This document shows, in pieces, positions 26,176-33,600 of a stretch of DNA of 64,000 nucleotides; the first letter of the stretch is position 1, and each line of letters begins with the position of its first letter. A model generated the notes under the pieces. That model saw only the letters and a program-made list of their open reading frames with translations. It made no database searches and was not told the DNA's origin. Source of the stretch: ZC4RG17 sp036380875 (lineage in GTDB: Bacteria; Actinomycetota; Acidimicrobiia; Spongiisociales; ZC4RG35); the NCBI GenBank assembly GCA_036380875.1, contig DASVDX010000028.1, positions 38,591 through 102,590 of the forward strand, given 5' to 3'. A program made the translations under genes and the position numbers.

Positions 26176-27693
26176 GTGACCACCGAGCTGGAACTCCGGG
26201 GAATCACCAAGCGGTTCCCCGGAGTCCTGGCCTGTGACGGGATCGACCTCACCGCCGAGCGAGGCGAGATCCACTGCATCGTCGGCGAAAACGGGGCCGG
26301 CAAGACGACGCTGATGTCGATCCTCTACGGTCTCTTTCCTCCGGACGAAGGCGAGATCCTCGTCCGAGGTCGACCCGTTCGCTTCAACTCCCCGCTGGAC
26401 GCCATCCGCCTGGGCTTGGGCATGGTCCACCAGGCGTTCAAGCTGTTCCCGAGCCTGACCGTCGCCGAGAACGTGATCTTTCGGGAAGAGCCGGCGAAGC
26501 TGGGATGGATCGACAGGTCGCAGGCGACCGCCCGGGTGAAGGAGTTGGCCGACGGTTACGGCCTCGCGGTCGATCCGACCGCGGTGGTGGAGGACCTCCC
26601 CGTGGGTGTGCTGCAGCGGGTCGAGATCCTGAAGGCTCTCTACCGGGACGCCTCCATCCTCATCCTCGACGAGCCCACTGCCGTCCTGACCCCGCAGGAG
26701 CGGGATCGTCTGTTCGAGGTGATGCGCCGTCTGCGCGACTCTGGGCGCACGATCCTCTTCATCACCCACAAACTGGCGGAGGTGATGGCGGTGGCCGACC
26801 GCATCACGGTCCTCCGCAACGGACGGGCGGTAGCGGAACTCGACCCGTCCACCACCACTCCCGAGGAGATCTCCCGGCACATGACCGGCCGGGACGTCGA
26901 GCCGGTGAGGGCAGGGCCATCGAAAGGGGTCGGCGAGGTGGTTCTCTCTGTCCGCTCCTTGACCGTCGAAGGCGCACACGGACTGCCCGCAGTCTCCGAA
27001 GTGTCATTCGACGTGCGGTCAGGCGAGATCGTGGGCATCGCCGCGGTCGCCGGCAACGGCCAGACCGAACTGGTAGAAGCGATCGCCGGTATCCGGGATG
27101 TGGAAGCCGGCAGCATCACCGTGGCCGGTGTCGACATCACGCACCTCGATGTAGCCGGCAGGCGGCGAGCGGGGATGTCTTACATCCCCGAGGACCGTCA
27201 CCGGGTGGGCACGGCGGCCGCCGCCACAGTGGCCGAGAACCTCCTCATGGGCTATCAGCGCAGCGACGCGATGCGGCGGGGCGCATGGCTGCGCCGTGAC
27301 GCGGTCGTCGAACACGCCCGGCGTCTGCAGGAGGAGTTCGCAATTCGGGTCAGCGACATCGACGTCGCGGCGGGAACCTTGTCGGGCGGCAACCTGCAGA
27401 AGGTCGCGCTCGCTCGGGAGATGACCCACGACTCCCCGTTGATCATCGCCGAGCAGCCCACCAGGGGTGTCGACATCGGCGCCATCGAATTCATCCACTC
27501 CCGCCTGGTCGCCGCTCGGGATCGAGGCGCCGCCATCCTCTTGGTGTCGGCCGAGTTGAGTGAGATCCAGTCGCTGGCGACGCGGATCCTCGTCATGTTC
27601 GAGGGACGGGTCGTCGCCGAGCTCGATCCTGACCGGGTGGACGAAGCTGAGATCGGCCTACACATGACCGGTGGGAAGGTGGCCAGTGCCTGA
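26176..27693 (+). CDS. ABC importer ATPase, nucleoside (BMP) type, two nucleotide-binding domains
   Basis: The 505-residue cytosolic ATPase has two tandem ABC domains. The first has Walker A GENGAGKT (37-44), Q-loop VHQAFKLFPSL, Walker B ILILDEPTAVLTP and H-loop FITHKLAEVM. The second starts with a degenerate Walker A (AVAGNGQTELVE, near 290), as is normal in the ribose/BMP ABC class, followed by LSGGNLQKVALAREM and EQPTRGVDIGAIEF. It energises import of the ligand bound by the upstream lipoprotein. The GTG start is 8 bases after the BMP stop. Confidence 0.92.
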   Translation: MTTELELRGITKRFPGVLACDGIDLTAERGEIHCIVGENGAGKTTLMSILYGLFPPDEGEILVRGRPVRFNSPLDAIRLGLGMVHQAFKLFPSLTVAENVIFREEPAKLGWIDRSQATARVKELADGYGLAVDPTAVVEDLPVGVLQRVEILKALYRDASILILDEPTAVLTPQERDRLFEVMRRLRDSGRTILFITHKLAEVMAVADRITVLRNGRAVAELDPSTTTPEEISRHMTGRDVEPVRAGPSKGVGEVVLSVRSLTVEGAHGLPAVSEVSFDVRSGEIVGIAAVAGNGQTELVEAIAGIRDVEAGSITVAGVDITHLDVAGRRRAGMSYIPEDRHRVGTAAAATVAENLLMGYQRSDAMRRGAWLRRDAVVEHARRLQEEFAIRVSDIDVAAGTLSGGNLQKVALAREMTHDSPLIIAEQPTRGVDIGAIEFIHSRLVAARDRGAAILLVSAELSEIQSLATRILVMFEGRVVAELDPDRVDEAEIGLHMTGGKVASA

Positions 27694-28792
27694 GCGCCTC
27701 GGGTCACGGTTCCTCGCCGTGGTCGGCCACCCGGTGACGGTGGCACTGGTGGTCGCATTCGGGCTCGGCGCGGTGGTCATCGCCCTCACGGGAGGGGATC
27801 CGGCCGCCGCCTTCGGGGAGATGCTCACGGGGGGGTTCACCGGCAGTGGACTTCGCAACACCCTCGGACGGATGATTCCGATCGTGGGCATGGCCCTCGC
27901 CTTCTCACTTGCCTTCCGCTCCGGCGTGCTCAACCTGGGTGGCGAGGGTCAGATGCTGATGGGGGCGCTCTTCGGGACCATGACGGCGATAGTCCTTCCG
28001 GGCCCCGGTCCGGTGGTCATCGTCGTGGCCGTGCTGGTCGGCGCGGCGGTGGGAGCGTTGTGGGCCCTGCTGCCGGCGCTCGGCCAGACGATGTTCCAGG
28101 TGCCGCTTCTCATCACCAGCCTCCTCCTCAACTACGTCGCGCGGGCGACGACCAGCTACCTGGTCCGATATCCGTTCGGTGAGCCCGGGGCGGCATTCGC
28201 GACCACGGTCGCCGTTCCGGAAACGAACCGGATCCCCGACTTCCAGCTGCTCGGTGGCGGAATCTCGATCTCGCTCTTCTTCGTCGTCGCCCTGGTCCTC
28301 CTCTTGGCCGTCGTCTACCGCCGCAGCGTGTTCGGGTACGAGACGGCGATGCTCGGCTACTCGGGCCCCTTCGCCCGCTACGGGGGCGTCGACGTGAAGC
28401 GGAAGACTCTCGCGGTGATGGGGTTGGCCGGGGCGATCGGGGGCCTCGTTGGCAGCCACCTCGTCCTGGGCGAGACCTACCGCTACATCGATGCCGACAT
28501 GATCGCCCAGACGGGCTTCGCCTGGACGGGTCTGATGGTGTCCCTCCTGGCATCGAACCGCCCCTGGGCGATCCTCGTCGCCGGCTTCTTCTTCTCCGGT
28601 TTGCAGATCGGCGGATTCGCCATGGAGCGGTCCACCGACGTGTCCTTCCAGTTGGCCGACGTGATCCAGGCGCTCGTCATCGTCGCCGTCGTGAGCCGCC
28701 TGGGCCTCACTTGGCGGCGTCGTCGGAAGCTCGGGGAGGAAATCGGGCCGCCGCAGCCCGAGATGGAAGCCGCTCACGTGGGAGAGGTGTGA
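27686..28792 (+). CDS. ABC importer permease 1, nucleoside type
   Basis: The 368-residue integral membrane protein has about nine or ten helices and the BPD_transp_2 (branched-chain/nucleoside) signatures RSGVLNLGGEGQMLMGALFG and PLLITSLLLNYVA. It pairs with the second permease to form the importer channel. The GTG start overlaps the ATPase stop by 8 bases and its stop overlaps the next gene by one base. The C-terminal tail (RRKLGEEIGPPQPEMEAAHVGEV) is cytosolic. Confidence 0.9.
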   Translation: MPERLGSRFLAVVGHPVTVALVVAFGLGAVVIALTGGDPAAAFGEMLTGGFTGSGLRNTLGRMIPIVGMALAFSLAFRSGVLNLGGEGQMLMGALFGTMTAIVLPGPGPVVIVVAVLVGAAVGALWALLPALGQTMFQVPLLITSLLLNYVARATTSYLVRYPFGEPGAAFATTVAVPETNRIPDFQLLGGGISISLFFVVALVLLLAVVYRRSVFGYETAMLGYSGPFARYGGVDVKRKTLAVMGLAGAIGGLVGSHLVLGETYRYIDADMIAQTGFAWTGLMVSLLASNRPWAILVAGFFFSGLQIGGFAMERSTDVSFQLADVIQALVIVAVVSRLGLTWRRRRKLGEEIGPPQPEMEAAHVGEV

Positions 28793-29712
28793 TGCTCGCC
28801 CAGCTCGTCGACGTGTCGTTGTGGGAGTCGGTAGTCAGGGCCTTGATTCCCGTGCTCCTCGCTGCGATCGGAGGACTGATCTGCGAGCGGGCGGGGGTGT
28901 TCCAGATCTCGCTCGAGGGGATGATGCTGGCCGGGGCCTTCGCCGCCGTCGCCGCCGCCCACGTCACTGGCAGTGCGATCGCCGCCGCAGTCACCGCCGC
29001 GATCGCCGGCGTGCTCCTCTCTCTCGTCCTCGCCTTCGGAGCGGTGTCACGAGGAGGGAACGCCATCGTCTTGGGCGTGGCGATCAACATCCTCGCGGTC
29101 GGTCTCACCAGTTTCCTCCTGCCGCAGCTCTTCGGCGTTCGCGGCTCCTTCCAACCGGAGGGCGGAGTGCGCATCCCCGGTTTGGTCATTCCGGGGCTCG
29201 CCGACATCCCCTTCCTCGGGCCGGTGATCTTCGACCTCTCCATCCTCGGCTACATGGCCCTTCTGCTCGTCCCGGCCACCTGGCTGTTCCTCTTCCGGAC
29301 GCAATTCGGGCTCCGGCTTCGTGGCGTGGGCGAGCGTCCCCTGGCCGCCGAAACGTTGGGCGTGTCACCCACCGCCTACCGCTATGCCGCCGTCATCACC
29401 TCGGGTGTCCTCGCCGGACTCGCCGGCGCCCAACTGGCGCTCGGCAACGTCGGCGTCTTCACGGAGGGCATCAGCTCGGGCCGGGGATGGATAGCGGTCG
29501 TGGCGGTGATGTTGGGGCGGGCGCACCCCTTCGGCGTGCTGGCCGCCTGCCTGCTGTTCGGCTTCACCGAGGCGTTCGGGTTCCGTCTCCAGGGCCAGGG
29601 CTACCCGGTTCAGATCACGGACGCCCTTCCGTTCGTCGTGACGCTGGTGGCGCTGGTCCTGGCTCGCCGACGATTCCGCCGCCTGCTGGACCTCACCGCT
29701 TCGACTGTCTAG
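28792..29712 (+). CDS. ABC importer permease 2, nucleoside type
   Basis: The 306-residue membrane protein has about eight or nine helices, LLAAIGGLICERAGVFQISLEGMMLAGAF (the conserved ERAGV...LEGMML motif) and GGNAIVLGVAINILAVGLTSFLL. It completes the BMP-type importer. The ATG overlaps the preceding stop (TGATG). The stop codon lies 32 bases from the convergent mtnA gene. Genes 25029-29712 form one four-gene transcript driven from the operator region at 24955. Confidence 0.9.
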   Translation: MLAQLVDVSLWESVVRALIPVLLAAIGGLICERAGVFQISLEGMMLAGAFAAVAAAHVTGSAIAAAVTAAIAGVLLSLVLAFGAVSRGGNAIVLGVAINILAVGLTSFLLPQLFGVRGSFQPEGGVRIPGLVIPGLADIPFLGPVIFDLSILGYMALLLVPATWLFLFRTQFGLRLRGVGERPLAAETLGVSPTAYRYAAVITSGVLAGLAGAQLALGNVGVFTEGISSGRGWIAVVAVMLGRAHPFGVLAACLLFGFTEAFGFRLQGQGYPVQITDALPFVVTLVALVLARRRFRRLLDLTASTV

Positions 29713-29744
29713 GCCGCAGGTCCGGGGGACTCGGGATCCGTTGT

Positions 29745-30743
29745 TCAGATCTTCTCGCCCCGGTCGAAGCGCACGACCCGCTTCTCGGTCACCAGTGCCG
29801 TGATCAGGTCGACCGGCGTCACGTCGAAAGCCGGGTTGATCGCCAGGGTGCCGGGAGGTGCGATCGGTGTCCCGTTGAAGCCCACCACTTCGGTGGGGCC
29901 CCGATCTTCGATCTCGATCACGTCACCGCTCGGGGTGTCCAAATCGATCGACGACTCAGGGGCGACGACGATGAACGGGACTCCCGCCCGGGCGGCACCC
30001 AGGGCCAGGCTGTAGGAGCCGATCTTGTTGGCGGTATCGCCGTTGGCCGCCACCCTGTCGGCGCCGATCAGCACGACGTCGGCGTGCCCTCGGGAGAGCA
30101 GAAACGGCCCGGCGGAGTCGACGAGCAGCCGGAAGGGCGCCCCCATCTTCTGCAGCTCCCACGTGGTCAACCTTCCGCCCTGGAGCAGCGGCCGGGTCTC
30201 GAGCGGCAGCGCCTCGGCCAGCCTGCCCCGCTCATGGAGTGTCTGGATGACAGCCAGCGCCGTCCCCCGTTCCACGGTGGCGAGCCCACCGGTGTTGCAG
30301 ATCGTCATGGCCCGTATCGGGCGGTCGCCCACGAGATGTAAGACGAGGTCGGCGCCCAACTGGCCCATCGCCAGCGAGGCTTCCAGTTCCTCGCGGCGTA
30401 TCTTCTCCGCCTCTTCCAGGATTCGGTCTGGCCCTTCGGCGGCGAAGGATGCGGCCCGATCGACCATTCGCGCCAGGTTGACGGCCGTCGGCCGGGCGGT
30501 TCGCAGCTTCGAAACCGCGGCCTCGAACTCAGGTGATTCCGTGCCGTAGCGACGCGCCGCCAGGACCACTCCATACGCCCCGGCCACCCCGATGGCAGGA
30601 GCTCCGCGCACCGCCAGCCGCTTGATGGCGTCGACCAACTCTTCCGGTGTCGTGATCGCGAGGACCTTCTCGGTGTGGGGGAGGAGCGTTTGGTCGAGGA
30701 GTCGGACGGTTCCGTCCGACCATTCGATCGTGGGGTTGGGCAT
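29745..30743 (-). CDS. mtnA: Methylthioribose-1-phosphate isomerase
   Basis: The 332-residue enzyme interconverts 5-methylthioribose-1-phosphate (or 5-deoxyribose-1-phosphate) and the corresponding ribulose-1-phosphate. Family hallmarks: RGAPAIGVAGAYG, catalytic cysteine C149 in TICNTGGLAT, QGGRLTTWEL, catalytic aspartate D229 in LIGADRVAANGDTANKIG, and PSGDVIEIEDR. ATG 30743 has GAGG six bases upstream; a longer frame would run through the operator. It has its own promoter and a copy of the GntR operator. The rest of the canonical methionine salvage pathway (mtnBCD, mtnK) is absent here, so its product probably goes to the aldolase at 20126-22090. Confidence 0.93.
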   Translation of the reverse strand: MPNPTIEWSDGTVRLLDQTLLPHTEKVLAITTPEELVDAIKRLAVRGAPAIGVAGAYGVVLAARRYGTESPEFEAAVSKLRTARPTAVNLARMVDRAASFAAEGPDRILEEAEKIRREELEASLAMGQLGADLVLHLVGDRPIRAMTICNTGGLATVERGTALAVIQTLHERGRLAEALPLETRPLLQGGRLTTWELQKMGAPFRLLVDSAGPFLLSRGHADVVLIGADRVAANGDTANKIGSYSLALGAARAGVPFIVVAPESSIDLDTPSGDVIEIEDRGPTEVVGFNGTPIAPPGTLAINPAFDVTPVDLITALVTEKRVVRFDRGEKI

Positions 30744-30757
30744 CGATGCCTCGTTAC

Positions 30758-30768
30758 TTGTCAGACAA
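30758..30768. promoter_or_regulatory. GntR-type operator before mtnA
   Basis: TTGTC-A-GACAA is identical to the core of the palindrome at 24955-24971. It lies 15 bases before the mtnA start and just downstream of the predicted transcription start, so binding would block mtnA transcription. Confidence 0.75.
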
Positions 30769-30775
30769 CAGACCA

Positions 30776-30804
30776 AGGGTAGGTGGGAACGACGGGCGAA
30801 CCAA
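30776..30804 (-). promoter_or_regulatory. Predicted mtnA promoter
   Basis: On the minus strand, TTGGTT (30804-30799) and TACCCT (30781-30776) are separated by 17 bases. The hexamers are imperfect, but the spacing and the operator immediately downstream support a separate promoter for mtnA rather than read-through from the regulator gene. Confidence 0.45.
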
Positions 30805-30806
30805 GG

Positions 30807-31532
30807 TCAGCGATGCCGGACAAGACCCCACTGAAAGCGACCTTCGATGAAGTAGGTGTCGGCGAGGGCCACGGGTGTTCCGCTTCGATCGAAATGCAAC
30901 TGAGACAGCAGCAGATAGGTGGGGTCCTGGGGGCGGTCGTCGCCCCATCCGAGGTCAGGGTCGTAGACAGCGTGTATCTCGGTCACTGCCGACACCGCCC
31001 GTACGCCATGTTTCTCCATCAGAGCAAACAGCGACCCGGTCACGTCGGTGGGGGAGAAGCTCGGCCCCAGGAGTCGGCGCGGGATCGTGTCGTGGGAGAA
31101 AGCCACAGTCTCGCCGTCGGCCGTCAACGCCCGTTCCGTGGCCAGCACCTCCTCGCCTTCGTCGAGTTGGAGCATCTTGCGCTCCCGGTCGTCGGGGGGT
31201 CTCACCGCGATGGACCGGTACACGACGCCGGCGCGGCGCCCGTGGGCGCCGATAGTCGCCGACAGCGACTCCAGGTGACGGAGATCGGCACGCACTCCCT
31301 CGGCCTGTCCCGTCACGAACGTTCCCACGCCGCGCCGCGTCACGGTCATGCCCCGGCTCTCGAGGTCCTGGAGGGCGGTGCGGATCGTCGCCCGGGACAC
31401 TCCGTACTGTTCGGATAGGGCGTGCTCACTGGGCAGGCGGTCGCCGTTCGACCATTCACCCCTGGCGATACGCCGACGGAGATCCGCGGCCACGGATTCG
31501 GAGAGTGTCCTCCCTGTGTTCTCTCCGGCCAT
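30807..31532 (-). CDS. GntR family (HutC subfamily) transcriptional regulator
   Basis: The 241-residue regulator has an N-terminal winged HTH (LSESVAADLRRRIARGEW, DRLPSEHALSEQYGVSRATIRTALQDLESRGMTVTRRGVGTFV, about 10-72) and a C-terminal UTRA effector domain (about 90-238, ending YFIEGRFQWGLVRHR). HutC-type regulators usually repress nearby catabolic genes and are released by a pathway metabolite. The palindromes at 24963, 30763 and 31587 are the likely binding sites, so this protein would coordinate importer, salvage operon, mtnA, cupin and itself (inference). Met at 31532 (MAGENTGRT) is chosen; a longer frame would cross the operator. Confidence 0.9.
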   Translation of the reverse strand: MAGENTGRTLSESVAADLRRRIARGEWSNGDRLPSEHALSEQYGVSRATIRTALQDLESRGMTVTRRGVGTFVTGQAEGVRADLRHLESLSATIGAHGRRAGVVYRSIAVRPPDDRERKMLQLDEGEEVLATERALTADGETVAFSHDTIPRRLLGPSFSPTDVTGSLFALMEKHGVRAVSAVTEIHAVYDPDLGWGDDRPQDPTYLLLSQLHFDRSGTPVALADTYFIEGRFQWGLVRHR

Positions 31533-31553
31533 GGCGGCACCATACCGCCTCGA

Positions 31554-31583
31554 TTGACAACCTGTCGCGTTCGTCCGTAGCTT
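31554..31583 (+). promoter_or_regulatory. Predicted promoter of the cupin gene (leaderless)
   Basis: TTGACA at 31554-31559 and TAGCTT at 31578-31583 are 18 bases apart. Transcription would begin at about 31590, at the ATG at 31591, giving a leaderless message. Confidence 0.5.
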
Positions 31584-31592
31584 GTCTGACAT
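31582..31592. promoter_or_regulatory. GntR-type operator at the cupin start (one mismatch)
   Basis: TTGTC-T-GACAT matches the TTGTC-N-GACAA core at ten of eleven positions. It overlaps the -10 region, start site and ATG of the cupin gene and lies 50 bases before the GntR start, allowing control of both genes. Confidence 0.6.
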
Positions 31593-32070
31593 GCCCGACC
31601 CTCATCTGACCGGCGATGACGTGATCGAGATCCTGGGCTTGGAGCCTTTGCCGGATGAGGGAGGCATGTTCCGGCGAGCGTGGGGGAGCGACTACGGGAG
31701 CGCCATCTACTTCCTGCTACGCCCAAACGACTTCTCGGCGTTCCACCGGCTCACCGGGCCCGAGTTGTGGCACTACTACGTCGGCGACCCGGCGCGGCTG
31801 ATCCTGATCTCCGAGGCAGGCGAATTGGCCCGGCTCACGCTCGGAATGGACCTGCGGTCTGGTGAGAGGCCTCTGCACGTAGTGGAGCCCGGCACCTGGA
31901 TGGCCGCCGAGACCACCGGGCAGTGGACCCTTCTGGGCACGACGATGGCGCCATCGTTCGATGTCGCTGAGTTCGAACTCGGCCGGCGGGAGGACTTGCT
32001 TCGCCTGTGCCCTGCCGCCGCTGACGAGGTCGTGCGTCTCACCCGGCCCGATCCGAGTCGAGGTGGGTAG
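31591..32070 (+). CDS. Cupin protein (DUF985 / Cupin_5)
   Basis: The 159-residue single-domain cupin has LGLEPLPDEGGMFRRAWG at the N-terminus, AIYFLLRPNDFSAFHRL, the ELWHYYVGDP segment that begins the first cupin motif, and a C-terminal GTTMAPSFDVAEFELGRREDLL. This is the DUF985 pattern; the biochemical role is unknown, although some members bind sugars or metal. It lies next to the GntR gene under a copy of the same operator, so it may act on a sugar-phosphate or aldehyde of the salvage pathway (inference). ATG 31591 is chosen; TTG 31582 is in frame but lies upstream of the predicted transcription start. Its last 32 bases overlap the convergent gene. Confidence 0.82.
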   Translation: MPDPHLTGDDVIEILGLEPLPDEGGMFRRAWGSDYGSAIYFLLRPNDFSAFHRLTGPELWHYYVGDPARLILISEAGELARLTLGMDLRSGERPLHVVEPGTWMAAETTGQWTLLGTTMAPSFDVAEFELGRREDLLRLCPAAADEVVRLTRPDPSRGG

Positions 32071-33589
32071 GCCGACGGACGTCGAAGACGACCCGGGACG
32101 CTCCGGTGATCCAATACCGACCGGTCTGCCGCTTCTCCGCACGAGTCGAGTATCGGTAGTCCACCATCCGGCCCCGTATGCGGGCCGGGCGCTGCCCCTC
32201 GAGCGGATCCTGTGCGAGCAGGCGCAAGAAGGCGCCATCTGCCTCGAAGAGCTTCTCGACCAGCGCGTCCAGCCACCGGCCGGCGTATCGCGCCGACAGT
32301 GGCACGAACCACATCATCCAGTCGAGCCTCAGGTGATACGGTGCCCACTGCCGCGGGCGTCGATACGGGTCACCCGGTTTGCCCTTGAACTCGTACGGGC
32401 GCCAGTCGCGCTCGCCGGGGTCCTCCGTGAGACTGCCCTCGATGATCAACTCCCGACGGTGCCGGGTGACGCTCCCGAAGGCGCCGTAGGTGTTGACCAG
32501 GTGGAGGCGGTTGAAGGCGTAGTTCATCAGTTGACCTCGGCCGACGAGGTTGCGGACGGGATGGCGGCTGAGCCACACCACGACCACCGCCAGGGCGATC
32601 GTCGAAACGTCGAACCATCGTGCGGAGGCGTTCGAACTCGTCACCTGCCAGCCGAGCGTCTCGAACCACGAGTCGGGCAGAGCCGAGAAGGCGAGGAGCA
32701 GAGTCAGGAGGTTGAGCCAGGCGTAGTTGCCGGACACGATCAGATAGCTCTGGGTGACGATCACTCCCAACGCCCCCACGCCCGCCGCCGGCTGGGGGAG
32801 GAAGAGCAGGAAGGGCACGGCCAGCTGGGCCACATGGTTGGCCGCCACTTCGATCCGATGGAGGAGCGGCGGCAGGTGGTGGAACCACCGTGATGTCGGT
32901 CCCGGCATGGGCTGGGTCTCGTGGTGGTAGTGGAGGCACGTCAGGTCCCGCCAGCAGGGGTCGCCGCGCATCTTGATCATCCCCGCCCCGAACTCGACTC
33001 TGAACAGGAGCCAGCGAAAGGCGAGGATCGTCAGCCACGGTGGGGCGATGTCGGCATTCCCGAGGAAGGCGGCGTAGAAGCCGGCTTCCAACAGGAGGGA
33101 CTCCCAGCCGAAGCCGTAGAACGTCTGGCCGACATTGACCACCGACAGATACAGCACCCACAACGACAGCCACCAGATGGGAGTGACCCACAGCGGAACG
33201 AAGTCGAGTCCTCCGGCGACGACGCCCATCGCCAGGGTCATCCCCGACCACGCCACCGTCGCCACCAGACGGTCCGAGTAGTGCCAGTGGAAGATGCTCG
33301 GCGCGGACCGGAAGTCGTGGAGTTGGAGGAACCGAGGGACGGGAAGCAGCCCGTTCTCGCCGAGCAACGGTCGAAACTGGTTGCGGACGTTGAGGAACGC
33401 CAGGAAGTACACGATGGCCACACCCCGCTGGAGGAGGAGGCGGGCCACGTCGTGATCGGTGGCGAGCAACACGTCGGCGATGCGCTTGAAGATATGCGGA
33501 CGGGCACGGTCGGCGATGGCGAGGAGTCCGCTCGAGCAGGTCTCAGAGCAAGTCTGGCTGCCTACCTGTAGATTCCTCTGATCTGACAA
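32039..33589 (-). CDS. Lipase maturation factor family membrane protein
   Basis: The 516-residue protein has about eight or nine membrane helices. The LMF family features are LVVNxxQxxYGFGWESLLLEAGF-like sequence around residue 160, LAFRWLLFRVEFGAGMIKMRGDPCWRDLTCLHYHHETQPMPGP, and a C-terminal domain with YEFKGKPGDPYRRPRQWAPYHLRLDWMMWF. In animals LMF1 folds lipases in the ER; bacterial homologues are uncharacterised. The start is uncertain: ATG 33589 is only 11 bases from the divergent lipase-like gene, and a later start near VLLATDHDVARLLLQRG is plausible. A possible link with the divergent HdeD-lipase gene is suggestive. The 3' end overlaps the cupin gene by 32 bases. Confidence 0.85.
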   Translation of the reverse strand: MSDQRNLQVGSQTCSETCSSGLLAIADRARPHIFKRIADVLLATDHDVARLLLQRGVAIVYFLAFLNVRNQFRPLLGENGLLPVPRFLQLHDFRSAPSIFHWHYSDRLVATVAWSGMTLAMGVVAGGLDFVPLWVTPIWWLSLWVLYLSVVNVGQTFYGFGWESLLLEAGFYAAFLGNADIAPPWLTILAFRWLLFRVEFGAGMIKMRGDPCWRDLTCLHYHHETQPMPGPTSRWFHHLPPLLHRIEVAANHVAQLAVPFLLFLPQPAAGVGALGVIVTQSYLIVSGNYAWLNLLTLLLAFSALPDSWFETLGWQVTSSNASARWFDVSTIALAVVVVWLSRHPVRNLVGRGQLMNYAFNRLHLVNTYGAFGSVTRHRRELIIEGSLTEDPGERDWRPYEFKGKPGDPYRRPRQWAPYHLRLDWMMWFVPLSARYAGRWLDALVEKLFEADGAFLRLLAQDPLEGQRPARIRGRMVDYRYSTRAEKRQTGRYWITGASRVVFDVRRPTHLDSDRAG

Positions 33590-33600
33590 GGAGCCCAGAT

